From: Anaspis maculata
Taxonomy: Eukaryota > Arthropoda > Insecta > Coleoptera > Scraptiidae
Reading direction: 5' to 3'
Length of the DNA: 64,000 nucleotides
Assembly (NCBI GenBank): GCA_949128115.1
Contig: OX421963.1
Location: 52,075,306 to 52,139,305, forward strand
The translations under genes and the position numbers were made by a program. The first letter of the stretch is position 1; every line of letters starts with the position of its first letter. This document shows, one piece after another, positions 41,154-52,246 of the stretch. A model generated the notes under the pieces. It saw nothing but the letters and a program-made list of their open reading frames with translations. It was not told the DNA's origin and ran no database searches.

Positions 41154-41662
41154 TGTTACGAGCGGCGATCCCGTTTATATTGGTAAACACTCGATCTTTC
41201 TGGATCATTCCATCCATTAGATCGCAGTGTAGAAGTCTAGAGCGATCTGGTGCATTCCAGAGCGTTCGTGTATGTGAAACTCAATGGAGACTCGAATGCC
41301 TGATCAGGGCACATCTGTCAATTTTGGCGGAGGCGCCGTCCATAACCCGGCAGAATTATACGGGTAAAGTGTACGATTATTCAGGAATGATCTAGAAACC
41401 GCATATGCCAGGCACTATGGAATTTGCTGGAAGTAGACAGAAAGCTCGGGAACGCTGTTCGGAGGCCTTATATAAGGCATCAGCCGGCAGCTCGCGGCAG
41501 TATTGAATTGGATAACGAGTGATAACAAGCGAAGTACCTGCGATATAATTCCAAGCGTGAATAATTGTTGGTGTATTGATTGTAGTACGCAGAAATAAAC
41601 AGTGTTTGTTTTAAAACAATCGTCTCAATTATATTCGAACCCGTACGCGAAATATCGTAACA
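41154..41662 (+). mobile_element. Solo gypsy LTR, TSD ATAT
   Basis: TGTTACGAGCGGC..ATATCGTAACA in plus orientation, flanked by ATAT on both sides (41150-41153, 41663-41666). Same family as the 35-40 kb element. Contains TTATATAAGG (TATA) and AATAAA at 41595. A product of LTR-LTR recombination. Confidence 0.9.
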
Positions 41663-41911
41663 ATATAAGACCCTTTTTGGGACCATGGCAAATCAAGCAT
41701 GCTGTGACATATTGCATTACATGTTAAATGACCCAGAATGGTTCAAAATGCATCAATGGCAAGTATCTGTTGCATCAAAATTGCCATAGTCACCAGTTTG
41801 TCCCATTATGGGTGCTTGTTTTACTGCTCAATTCCCATTCCATAAATTACAAAATAATAACTCTGTGAAAAAACAAAATACGATCAGAAATGCAAAATAG
41901 TTTCGAGATAC

Positions 41912-42742
41912 ATACAGGACAGGATGTCTCAAAACTCCCGCCCCAGAGAAAATGAGGCAAAACCCTTGTCTATGGGCAAAACTAGACGGCATTCGGATGT
42001 GTAATCAGTGGCGTACCTAGCGTATTTGGCATCCGGGGCGGACTACCCGTGACAACCTCCTTTAGGATCGAAAAATCGCGCCTAATTGGTAACATGATAT
42101 TTTTGGACATAGAAAAGCCATTTCTGGGCAAAGCGGAAAACATTACGAAGTGACTAATGCGAGAAAAAAGCGCCGCAGTCGAAATTTTTTCGGAAGACGG
42201 GTCTTCACCAGCTTGTTTTGCACCCTACGAGGCCTTGCGTCTCAGTTTTGTAGACTCCTTTTGCATCACGACTAATCAACACTGACACGACTGACACTCC
42301 CTTACTGTTGGTACCCGGTACGGACCGCCCCCCTCGCCCCCCCAGTTGGTACGCCACTGTGTGTAATACCTACCGAGGGAAAAAATCTCCTTCAAATGGT
42401 ATTCGAGAAAAGACAAAATTAAGTTAACCAATCAGAGACCTACACCTTTGAGGTCTGTTACCTCAACTTTAAGTTGCTAGGTTTCCTTTTATTAACAGTG
42501 AGCCAAACATTTTATTGCAAAATGACAGGCAGCTGGTATTACTTTCGAAACTTAGCAACCGGTTAAATTGTGCAAATTTACCTCGAATTGACCCTCCGGG
42601 CTCCGGGATTGGTGAATTCAAAAGACTCATGACCCCTTTATGCAAGCAGCAATAAAATTTTTTATTCCGTTTTCTGGGAACCTATTGTTGTCGGCACATG
42701 TCAGTGTTCCCTGGGGCGCGAGTTTTGAGACACCTGTATATC
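41912..42742. mobile_element. TIR element (ACAGG..GTCTCAAAACTC) hosting a hAT MITE
   Basis: GGATGTCTCAAAACTCCCGC near 41931 is mirrored by CGCGAGTTTTGAGACACC near 42720. The interior has no transposase. 42006-42359 is a later insertion. Confidence 0.5.
42006..42359. mobile_element. hAT-like MITE, TSD TGTGTAAT
   Basis: CAGTGGCGTACCTAG to GGTACGCCACTG, 354 bp, flanked by perfect TGTGTAAT (41998-42005, 42360-42367). The typical CAGTGGCGTACC start is shared by many insect hAT MITEs. Confidence 0.85.
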
Positions 42743-42778
42743 CCATACACTTTCTATTTTCAGTAGAATGACTCTTTA

Positions 42779-42893
42779 ATAAAGTGACAAGCTGGGGGGT
42801 TACGGCTACGGCTGATGGCGCCTGCAAAGTTTGGAGCGAAACTATCAGTGGCCATCGGCGGTATTCTCCCAGCGCTCCAGCTTGTCACTTTAT
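42779..42893. repeat. 115 bp hairpin MITE
   Basis: TAAAGTGACAAGCTGG is mirrored by CCAGCTTGTCACTTTA. A relative of the intronic stretch at 1213-1310. Confidence 0.65.
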
Positions 42894-42933
42894 TTTTGCT
42901 CCAAAAAGTCATTCTCCAAAAATGTGACCTATT

Positions 42934-43744
42934 AGATTCGACTCGTTTTACTTATTGTTTCCTTGAAGATATCTTGCTAGAGACAGGTCTCTTTTGCACT
43001 TCTTTCATTGTCACCCTGCATATCCTACTTAAAATCAATAATCAGGTGATTGAAGATGGTATCTTTGTACCTACCTAGTCAAAAGATTGCTCTATCAAGC
43101 TTAAACATTTTTTTCAGAATCACGGATTTTTTTCTCGAGGTATCCCCATTTTTACCGAGGCAAAATTTTGGGGTGGTCCACCTCAATTTTGGCCTAGTTT
43201 AGGTACCTAGCTAACAGAGTAAAAAGCGTGAGTAGTAGAAATATAAATTGTTTATTAAAAATATTTTAGAATGTCATATACAAATATACAAAAATAAATA
43301 CTTTCCCTAAAATATAAATCCTAACAATATTAAAAAAATTCATTGGGTATTATTGATAAAAAATAAGCATAAGCATTTGCTAAGATTTTTGAGGAGTTGC
43401 TAAGAAAACTTTCCCTGGCAACGCCTATGAAATCCAACCAAATGCTTATGCTTATTTTTTATTAATACTACCCTATGTTCATGAGTAATATCAAAAAAAT
43501 CCAGGGTTCGTGTGCTCTATGACACACCTTTTACAGTACTTCTTAACAGCCCTATACCCTTCCAGTGTGATCTGACAATCTTGAATGTTCAACTGTTGCA
43601 ATCCCCTGCAATAATACGCGACACATTGCACACCCCAATCGGTCACCAGATCGCAATTCCGCAGACTCAACCTCCTCAAATTCGGACAGCTCTCAGCCAG
43701 AGCTCTTAGGCCGGCGTCGCTCACATCACACTTTCCCACATCTA
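42934..43744 (-). repeat. Inverted duplication, arm 2 (FBXL7 3' end copy)
   Basis: Reverse copy of 33487-34283. Includes about 85 FBXL7 codons (43744-43491), the hairpin MITE and the flank. Breaks off at TCTA|CCGTGT near 43744. Confidence 0.85.
43491..43744 (-). pseudogene. FBXL7 C-terminal fragment (truncated duplicate)
   Basis: Minus strand encodes VGKCDVSDAGLRALAESC to CVIEHTNPGFF and stop, identical in sequence to the FBXL7 end as far as I can compare. Lacks the F-box and most LRRs. An open frame extends upstream into unrelated sequence (start 43793). Probably not functional as a protein. Confidence 0.85.
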
Positions 43745-44535
43745 CCGTGTGACTTTGTAACATCGATAGAAACTTTTGGTGTATGAAATTCATCTACAAA
43801 ATAGTTCAAGTGGTGGTTCTATTTTGAATCAAATCGGTGAACGGTTCAAAAGTTATGCGGAAAAAAAGGGTGGGAAAAAACGATTATTTATTTCCAACTT
43901 TGAAGGGCTGTATCTCTGTTATTAGGCATTTCTCAAATATGTTTTCTGAAGAAAGTCCCCTTTATTTTTCATTCTCTATCGATCCTTGAATTTAATGACA
44001 TAAAAGTCGGACCACCTGTATACCTGATGCTACCTCTAATGTAATTATGATTTATATATTAATCAATCAATATTTAAAGAGAAAAGGCTTTGGCTTTCCC
44101 AATCTCAAATTGCAAAATAGAAATAATTCTAAATAGAAAGCCCTCAAAAATTGAGACTTTGCGGGTTCCATACGCCCTGTGCCCTGCCCATTCGGGCTTC
44201 CCCGAATGAGCCGCGCCCCTTTTATACGCTGTGAGAGATTGTGAGATTCAATCCATGTGGATTTGAGTTTGGCGCCACCGCCTTGGGGAATTAAGCACGC
44301 ACATGTTGGTATTGGAATTCAAATAAGGTTTTTGTATCCCAAACACACTTCATAACATTGTACAACAGAAGAGTTGCCATCAAAAAGTCGCAATAATTAG
44401 TGAAATAACTCGGCTATTTAACGAAAACTGGACGGCTAAACCAGTCGAGGGAAGCCCAGCGCAGGTGTTATTGATTGTTGTGCGAGATGAAATTTTTAAA
44501 TCACGTGCCTTCGTACTAATGCTATGTTTTGATGC
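43745..44535. other. Intergenic; possible promoter of a downstream gene
   Basis: 43800-44030 looks like an old repeat (CGGACCACCTGTATAC end). 44160-44300 is relatively GC-rich and precedes the small exons at 44544. Confidence 0.35.
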
Positions 44536-44543
44536 GGGACAAA

Positions 44544-44657
44544 ATGGCGGGTGAGTCAATCTCCTGAAATTCCCATTTTATTGCATTCTTGACGATGATT
44601 TTTGTTATCCAGATATTTCGTTGATACAAGATGTGTGCATGGACGATTGCGATGAAG
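44544..44657 (+). CDS. Putative first coding exons of an unrecognised gene
   Basis: ATGGCGG at 44544-44550 in good start context (CAAAATGG) is followed by consensus donor GTGAGT, a 62 nt intron (44551-44612, acceptor TTTTGTTATCCAG) and a 45 nt exon (44613-44657). The encoded peptide is MADISLIQDVCMDDCDE, and the next donor is GAAG|GTATGT. The nearest downstream acceptor (CACAG at 44727) gives an immediate stop. Either the real next exon is far away, possibly outside the window, or this is not a gene. Confidence 0.3.
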
Positions 44658-44935
44658 GTATGTACAATGAGCAATTTGAAAACGTGTTTTCTTGATGTGA
44701 AATTCGTGGCATTCCATGTGCACAGGTTAAAAGTAAAAGCACCCCTCTTGGGTCTTCACCTGGAGAACATTCTGGGTTAGATTGCTAGTGTGTCACGCAG
44801 TTTCGATACAGAACGTGAGGACTTCAGTAAGCAAGCTTCAATAATACTTCGAAGATTAACTTGCGCATTATTATAATTATTATGTCTTTGATTTACTCAC
44901 TTTAGTGAGAAATCTCACGCTGGTTCTGTGGCAGT

Positions 44936-45102
44936 CATGGGCGCCCGGAGGGGGGGGCAAGGGGGGGCACTTGCCCTCCCCTGGCTCCGGAGCAGCTAAA
45001 TAAATTCCAAAAGGACTTCGCAAATTAGGCCAGGTAGGTATGTGACGTTCTCTAACTAAAGCTATTTGCCCCCCCCTGACAAAAATCCTGCGGGCGCCCA
45101 TG
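44936..45102. mobile_element. 167 bp hAT-like MITE, TSD GTGGCAGT
   Basis: CATGGGCGCCCGG to CGGGCGCCCATG, flanked by perfect GTGGCAGT (44928-44935, 45103-45110). It consists of the left and right ends of the 23568-27705 element fused at about 45007. Confidence 0.9.
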
Positions 45103-45110
45103 GTGGCAGT

Positions 45111-45669
45111 CCTAGCTCCTCATTCTTGGTTCAAATTTGCTATTTCTCAAACTTTGTGCATTTTCACGTAAAGGGCGTTGAAATAAAAGACTTTTTTTTA
45201 ATACCAGAAATTTGTGGCGCTTCCAAGCAACGATTTAAAGACAGAGGTCCAAAAACTCCCGTGTAAACCCTTATGAGGCACACAAATGCCTTGTGCAAAT
45301 CTTGTTTTTGAGTCCCTTAAACCGAGCTAGCTCAACTCAAAATCGAAAATCGCTATCACTGGTTGGCCACGGACTTGAGAACCAATTGAATCCCCCTGAT
45401 TTTAGAGCTGAACTAGTGACTTGAAAACGCGGGTCTTGTATCATAAAGGGCACACGATTTCGATTATTCCATAAGTAGGTAGGAATGGACTAGAAATAGC
45501 GTCCAAGAAGGTTTGAAAAAATTTGCGAATTATCCACAAATTTTTGAGAAAAAAGTCATGTGTCATGTAAGTTAGGAAACTACGCAGTGTATTTTCGGCG
45601 CCAGGCGGACATGCAACTCCTCAAACGAAGTGGAAATAGACCGAAATGAAAGATAAAAGACACCAACGG
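45111..45669. other. Intergenic, nothing recognised
   Basis: AT-rich sequence without convincing frames or repeats on either strand. Confidence 0.5.
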
Positions 45670-46500
45670 AACCGGGGAGCAAAATAGAGGTGTTGGGCGG
45701 GGAGAAGCGAAAAAAGCGTCTTAAAACAAAGAAACAGCCAAAAATTGCTGTTAACAGTAAAAAAAGCACTGAAAGAAATTTGTGTGGCAATAGGCTACTT
45801 ACTGAATACTTATTTTGCTTAAAACCAATGAAAATACACCAACGGGACAGGGGAGCAAAATTGGAGTGTTGGGTTGGTAGAAGATACCTATAAGAAGTAC
45901 CGGCGCAGAAGTATGAAAAACAATCTATGCTTGAACAAAAGGAACATAACGCACATTATACGGGACAGGGGAGCAAAATGGGGTGTTTCGCGGGGAGAAA
46001 GTGAAATCGTTGAGTGTAAAATTTATCGCGCAAATTCCTAAAGAGTAGTTAATGTACGTTTGAAAAGAAGAAATGAAACAGACAAGACGGGATGAAACCC
46101 ACAACATGGGACAGGGAAGCAAAATGGGGTGTTTCGCGGGGAGAAAGTAAAATCGTTGAGTGTAAAATGTATCGCGCAAATTCCCAAAGAGTAGTTAATG
46201 TACGTTTAAAAAGAAGGAATGAAACAGACAAGACGGGAAGAAACCCACAACATGGGACAGGGAAGCAAAATGGGGTGTTTGGCGGGGAGGCACTAAAAAC
46301 TATCGCACAAAAGCATAAAAAGGATCTAATGAATGTACTCTTGAAAAGAAGGAATAAGCACACAAAACGGGGAGAAACTCGCGAAAAAACGGGAAGGAAT
46401 GAAATGCACGAGAAAAAAAGCAAAAGAGCGCCATAAAAGGATAATAGCGCACGAAAATTATCGCGCAAAAGCATTAAAAGGAGGGAATGTACGTTTGAAA
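45670..46500. repeat. Degenerate minisatellite, main period ~146 bp
   Basis: The motif GGGACAGGGNAGCAAAATGG recurs near 45674 (degenerate), 45843, 45961, 46107 and 46253, with GCGGGGAGAAAG, ATCGCGCAAA and AATGTACGTTTNAAAAGAAG in each unit. The long minus-strand open frame over it (46555-46049) is a by-product of the repeat. Confidence 0.8.
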
Positions 46501-46849
46501 AGAAGGAATAAAACCTCGAATAAAACACAAAACGCGAAACCTGTGTGCTTTTCACCTTCTTTGGTTCGTTTGTTGAGTTGCATACCCGCCCCGGCGTCGA
46601 AAATGCGCTACGTCTGGTTCCCTAATCTCAGTATTTTTTTTTTATCAAAAACTAGTGGGTAATCCGCAAATTTTCTGTCGCATAACCGGTGACCGTGTCA
46701 TAAAGGGGACCCGAAGCCGCACATTTTACAGTAATGATTCCACCACCATTCTCTTTCTTATGCAATTTGAGTCGATGTGGATACGGAAGAATGTGATTTA
46801 CTTACGTTAACTATTCCATTTTCGCGCTTGAACATTTCCTTACTTGTCG

Positions 46850-47231
46850 TTATGGTGACCCAGCACTTCATTCTCGCTGTTCGTTTTCAATTGACGTTCC
46901 ATTCACGACTGTCAACGTTTGACAGCTAGCCGACCGCTACGTGCGACATTGCTCATTGCCGGAAAGATTTTTCACAATTGACGTTTCGTTCACAACTGTC
47001 AACGTTTGACAGCTCACTCCATTCTCGCTGTTCTTTTTACAATTGACCTTTCATTCACAACTGTCAACGCTTGACAGCTAGCCGACCGCTATGCGCGACA
47101 TTGGCCGCGTTCGTAAGTCACAACAGTTGTGGAGCACTTCTACGCCATTGGTTAAAATTAAAATTGTGACTTACGAATGCGGCCATTGCTCATTGCCGGA
47201 AAGATTTTTGACAATTGACGTTTCATTCACA
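46850..47231. repeat. Repeated CAACTGTCAACGTTTGACAG units
   Basis: Copies of CAATTGACGTTNCATTCACAACTGTCAACG and GACAGCTAGCCGACCGCTA at 46885, 46978, 47040 and 47215. One copy is interrupted by the small MITE at 47103-47184. 46500-46850 shows nothing else. Confidence 0.7.
47103..47184. mobile_element. 82 bp MITE with empty site in the same array
   Basis: GGCCGCGTTCGTAAGTCACAA is mirrored by TTGTGACTTACGAATGCGGCC. It splits GACATTGCTCATTGCC, which is intact at 46945-46962, duplicating ATT (or ATTG). Confidence 0.8.
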
Positions 47232-47501
47232 ATAGACCATTTCCACTGACGTCACGCAGTTCCGTCTTGAACAGCTGATTCGGGGCAACGTCAGTCAGAT
47301 CTGCGTTATCTGTCACGGGGCACGTGGGCTACGTCAGTCATGTGCGTCAGTCAGGTTGGTGTATGTCAATCTGTTAGTCGGTGTCGGTGTGCAAAAGTCA
47401 CTAGTGTCACAAAGTTTTGACAAACAGGATGTTTAGTTGACATCATGCCCCGAATCAGCCGTTCGACACGTGCGTGTGACGTCATGCGGAAATGGTCTAT
47501 T
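47231..47501. mobile_element. 271 bp MITE, AATAGACCATTTCC ends
   Basis: AATAGACCATTTCCACTGAC mirrors the right end (GCGGAAATGGTCTATT). CAGCTGATTCGGGG and CCCCGAATCAGC form the inner arms. Its TTTCCANTGACGTCAC segment resembles the ends of the 58268-62480 element. Confidence 0.7.
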
Positions 47502-47509
47502 GAAGACAC

Positions 47510-47790
47510 AAGTGGATGAAGGATTCATGTCGCTTTTTTGAAAAATATGAGTTTTTTGCATGGATGAAGGATTCATGTATCTAGAAATTTTTTGGGATGG
47601 GTCCCATGATTGTGCTATCAAGAGTAAAAGAGATAGAAGTTGATGAAGGATCTCTTTTCACCTACTTTTTAGATATTAGCTGTGAATGAAGGATTCATGT
47701 ACACATATTTTATGTACAATGTACATGAATCCTTAATTCACTCATATTGAAATCTACTGGCACATAAATCCTTTATCAACTGAGATTCTC
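47510..47790. repeat. Interspersed GATGAAGGATTCATGT repeats
   Basis: At least four direct copies (47513, 47561, 47640, 47685) and two mirrored ones (47722, 47763). Confidence 0.6.
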
Positions 47791-48534
47791 TCTAATTACT
47801 CACATAAGTACAACAAGATGTACCTACATAGTCCCAGAAAGTGGGGTTATGACATAGTTTGTCTGGGCAAGTAATGCGTGCGAGTCTGCGGGAGGAAAAG
47901 TTTTCACCTGTAGTATGTGCAAAGAAAATGTCCAGAAGAAGTGTACATTTTATCATTGTTGCCATCGACCAGGAACTTTAAATTTAATAGAAATGGATAG
48001 CTTGTACTAGTTCTAGCCATGGATCAAAACTCGAAATGCAGGTGGAAGTACCAAAACATAAATTCTTTCCAGAGCGCTCGTGAATCTACAAAGCCGCATC
48101 TAAACACATGAAAATAGTCGTAACCAACACTACAAAAATCGGAAAGATGTAGTTTTAAAATTGTTCATAATTTTTGGTAAAATACGAATTGTGATATAGG
48201 GATGAAATTTTAACTTACCTAGTTTTTTTTATTCCTTGATGATATTGTTACTGGGAGCACAGTAGATTAAATAGGTGCCTTTTCAAGAATCCTGAACGGC
48301 TGCCCGGCCCCCGCACATGAATGAAAACTGAATCAAATTGTCGTAAGTAGGTATCAATAATCATTAATCTGACAAAAAATATCGCATATCCTCGTGGGAG
48401 AGTGACAAAGCGCCCACCAAATAAGGTTTCTCCTGCACAAGAGACAATGAATCGTTTTGGTGCACAACCTGCGACGTGAAGGCCTTTGAAGCCTTCAACA
48501 TGAAGAAAACCCCTTGAGAAAATCGACGCGGCAG
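47791..48534. other. Intergenic, nothing recognised
   Basis: AT-rich sequence with no supported frame or repeat. Confidence 0.5.
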
Positions 48535-48542
48535 GTTATGAA

Positions 48543-48820
48543 CAGTGCCGGCCTTAGCAATTTTGGCGCCCCGGGCAAGAATGCGAAACCGCCGCCCCTA
48601 TGTTGGATCCGCGAGCCATGCGAGCAAACATGAAGAATTTTCCTTGCAATAATGGAGCTTTGTGTGCTTTTACAGAAGCAGACTCGGTGATCGCTGCTGG
48701 CAAGTCGTTTTTTGCTTTCGTAAATTATCAATTTTTCGGATTTCAACCGCGATTTTTCCGCCCCTATGACCTGGCGCCCCGAGCGATCGCCCGTCTCGCC
48801 CTACCCTAAGGCCGCTACTG
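48543..48820. mobile_element. hAT-like MITE, TSD GTTATGAA
   Basis: CAGTGCCGGCCTTAG to CTAAGGCCGCTACTG, 278 bp, flanked by perfect GTTATGAA (48535-48542, 48821-48828). Confidence 0.88.
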
Positions 48821-48828
48821 GTTATGAA

Positions 48829-49891
48829 CATGCGGTGTTATCAGGAAAGCCCGTACCCATCTTGTTCAATATTTATCTAGTCCTAGTATGGGCTACCTGC
48901 ATGGCATGTAGCGCCGCGGCGAAATGTCGAATTCTTCTTGGAGTCGATTTAGTTAGCGAACATCTCACTAGGCGGCGCTTGTGTCGACAAAAACCGTCAC
49001 TTTTCGCTGCCGGCATTTTGTCAATCGTCAACCAAACTGTCGACCATTTTGCAATTGCTCATCACAACAAACAAATACACGAGAAATAAATGTCAACAAT
49101 AGTGACCATGCAACTACATGAAAGCTGTCTGCTGTCGAAGAAGTCCAACAAGAATTTCTCATTTTCACCACCATGGGCTCTGTTATGTCCTACGCGTTGG
49201 CCGCTCAAGGACATGCACATTGCACATAGCCCATTCCCGGATGCCATTGAAAACCCGTGCCCAACTCAGCAGTCTTAGTAGTCTTACATAAGTTTCTTTA
49301 TCAATAAATCGAATAAGAGTTCATTTTGTGTGAATTGAGGAAATAATCTGACATATACCCCTTGTGGTATGAATTTCATCATGCAAACGGCGGGCAGCTA
49401 CATTTTTGCAAAATTTTGCTTGTTTAGCAAACGTTCTCGATTTGATTTTTCATTTCATTTCATTCATTATACTCCTTATTATCATCTATGCATTTAATAT
49501 AAAAATGCATATTATTGTATTATATATCTATTATTGTATTATTTATATTATGTATATTATAGTATATTATTCAACAAGCTGGTAATGATTGCTTCTTACT
49601 CATGAGGATGCAGTTTGCCGACACGAGCCTTGGCGATTGTCGTAAAACATCCGAATGAGTAATAGCCAATAGCCATTACCCGCGAGTAGAATACTATGCT
49701 TTATCCAGTCTTATTAAAAAATGCAGGCATGTATGCGCGTGAAAATGCGTGCATTATTCAATAGGAATGGATAAAGGTATTTTATAATCTTGCGATCTTG
49801 GGATTTTAATGTAGAATATCGAGTCTAGCAATATTTTGCAAAAACCAGCTTCCCGCCGTTTTTTATCCGGTGCAATTAATAGCTCTCAGGC
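48829..49891. other. Intergenic, AT-rich
   Basis: A few short frames (e.g. 49090-49275) lack any recognisable motif. 49480-49570 is a TATT-rich low-complexity stretch. Confidence 0.5.
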
Positions 49892-49899
49892 CATATAAC

Positions 49900-50436
49900 T
49901 AGAGAGCGGATTTATATGCGGTAAAAAAGTTCAAAATATGCCGTTTATATGAGCTTAAAAAGTATCAAAATATGCGATAAAAATGTTTAGATAGAGCGAA
50001 ATAGAGCGTAATGTTTAAAAATAATATGTGAGTGAATATGTGATATAAGCTGCAAGAATGGTGAAAAATACAACATTTACATGTAAAACCAACCAACCAA
50101 CTTTGACCATCAAAGTAAAAAAAAAAAAATTCTTTGAAAATTTCAAATTAATTTTTCCTTGAAATCAAAATATTGTGATTTTCTCGCACATAAAGACAAA
50201 ATGGCCAAAATAGTGACAAATATTCAGTTATGTGCAAGAATATGGACTTAATATGCGGCTATATGCGATTATATGGATTATCAATTTGTATGCGGTAAAA
50301 AGTCAAAATAATAAATTATATGCGAAATAAAACTTGGTATTTAGGTTCCTTGTAGATGAAAACGTCGAGCTGCAAGTCGACAGTTGCATCCAACTTAGCG
50401 AATAGAACATGTAAAAAAATATAAATCCGCTCTCTA
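49900..50436. mobile_element. hAT-like MITE, TSD CATATAAC
   Basis: TAGAGAGCGGATTTATAT to ATATAAATCCGCTCTCTA, 537 bp, flanked by perfect CATATAAC (49892-49899, 50437-50444). The interior is AT-rich with ATATGCGGTAAAA motifs repeated near both ends. Confidence 0.88.
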
Positions 50437-50444
50437 CATATAAC

Positions 50445-51170
50445 CTATGATTATATCCCTAGAGATCCCCACCCACCCCAGCGCACTTTAGCAGGAGCAA
50501 AATCGTCTATGGTTCCCATCATCGAACGAACATCCTCAATTGTCTCATTTTTTTGGGCTGAAACTTGATGGCAGGTACTTGATTTTTGTCCCCGTTTTTC
50601 TGAATCTTGTCTATTGTCTATCTGTCGAATGGACTAAATTAGAACGCTAGCCTATAGATGGAGATACCATTCCAATGCTTAGTTGATGCCTGAAATTGAT
50701 GAATGAACTGTACATTCATTCAAATTTATAACAATAATTATAAAAACGGACGTTATCTTAATCTGGCTTGACTCTTGAGGTCCACATCAGAGATATACTA
50801 CGACATTCTTTCTGTAGTAAATTGATTGATAATAGTGTTCCGACATTTTATTTACAGGTTGCATCCTAATTTTTACGAGTCTGATAGAAAGAGTTTAGGC
50901 GAGGGTTTAGGGCTCGGTTTAGGGTATCTCAAAATTTTCTAACTTCTATGCTAAACAGTGGGGCTGCCTCGGTGATTTGCTGTATGTATATGTTGATGAT
51001 TGTTCATTTGAGTTTGTTTTCGACCTGATCATTGACGTCAATAATCAGCGTTCATTGTGTTCTGGACTTCTTCTGGTGTAGGTACACGGGTAGGGGACCT
51101 TCAAAGAAACAGGTAGAAAAGAAAAGCTTTATTGCAAAATGCGATATTTATGGAAATTGACCCCCGATTG
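50445..51170. other. Intergenic, nothing recognised
   Basis: Low-complexity and AT-rich. No convincing frame. Confidence 0.5.
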
Positions 51171-51396
51171 CACCAAAAAATTTAATCACTAAATAGGTAA
51201 TTGAGGATTTTCTCTGATGAGTGACCTAGCAGGTCACTGCCAGGTATTTGACCACAGAAAATGCTGTTGTAAACTTAACATTTTCTCATAATTTTTTTTT
51301 GTAAAACTACGTTTTTTCAACGGGCACTACGCTAAGGTTCACCAAAGAAAATGCTCAATCAACTATTTCATGAATAATTTTTTTGGTGCAACCGGT
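51171..51396. repeat. MITE-like inverted repeat
   Basis: CCGATTGCACCAAAAAATTT near the left mirrors AATTTTTTTGGTGCAACCGG at the right, about 226 bp apart. Confidence 0.5.
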
Positions 51397-51612
51397 GGTC
51401 AGAGTGGCACAAGCCTGAAATGATTTTTATGCTAACATCAGTAAGTAAATTGGGGGATTACATATTGCTAGAAAAAAGGAAAAATAACTATTCTTTTTAT
51501 TTGGTTTTGATCCAACCCATTTATTTTTATTTTCAAGCATTTTTGCGTTTGTCTCGTTTTAGGTAACCAACCATCATGCATCATCACAACGTAACATTGT
51601 TGTTCTTTATTG

Positions 51613-51921
51613 AACAAGTAGGATTCAGGAATGGTCTAGAAATCGCATATGCCGGGCCTCTATAGAATTTGCTGGAAGTGGACAGAAAGTTCGAGAGCAC
51701 TATTCAGAGGCCTTATATAAGGCATCAGCCGGCAGCTCGCGGCAGTATTGAATTAGAATGCTTAGTGGTAACGCAAGCGAAACAAGCGAAGTACCTGCGA
51801 TATAATTCCAAGTAGATAATTGTTGGCGTGTAGTCATTGTAGTAGTACGCAGTAATAAACAGTGTGTGTTTGAAACGATTGTCTCAATTATATTCGAACC
51901 CGTACGCGAAATATCGTAACA
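51613..51921 (+). repeat. 5'-truncated gypsy LTR
   Basis: ATTCAGGAATGGTCTAGAAA to AATATCGTAACA matches the 3' 60% of the solo LTR 41154-41662, including TTATATAAGG and the AATAAAC region. The first 200 bp or so are absent, and the left junction is abrupt near 51613. Confidence 0.85.
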
Positions 51922-52045
51922 ATACCATAAACGCTCTGTTATGTAAAAATTCGTGTCGGCCATTGGCTGTTCCCTAGGTAATAACAACGTAAAAGAGCCT
52001 TTATAGAATGTAATTTTTCAGAGAATCGCACCATAAAACAACCTA

Positions 52046-52245
52046 TTTGGAAAAAGATAGGTAGTCCGGACACTAACTGCTGAATACTGTACAGACCTTG
52101 CATTTTTGAGGTGTAAGATGCCACTTGGTAGACGTGGAAAGTAAGTATATTCAATACGTCTGCTAAGTGGCATTTTGTATCATCAAATGTAAGGTCCGTA
52201 CAGTATTCAGCAGTTAGTGTCCGGACTACCTATCTTTTTTCCAAA
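52046..52245. repeat. 200 bp hairpin MITE
   Basis: GATAGGTAGTCCGGACACTA and its mirror give arms of about 65 bp with few mismatches. Inner part AAGATGCCACTTGGTAGACG pairs with CGTCTGCTAAGTGGCATTTT. Directly abuts the next palindrome. Confidence 0.8.
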
Positions 52246-52246
52246 T

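Noticed and set aside
46049..46555. Phe/Leu-rich minus-strand open frame resembling a membrane protein
   Set aside because: It lies on a 146 bp minisatellite; the apparent repeats follow the DNA period.
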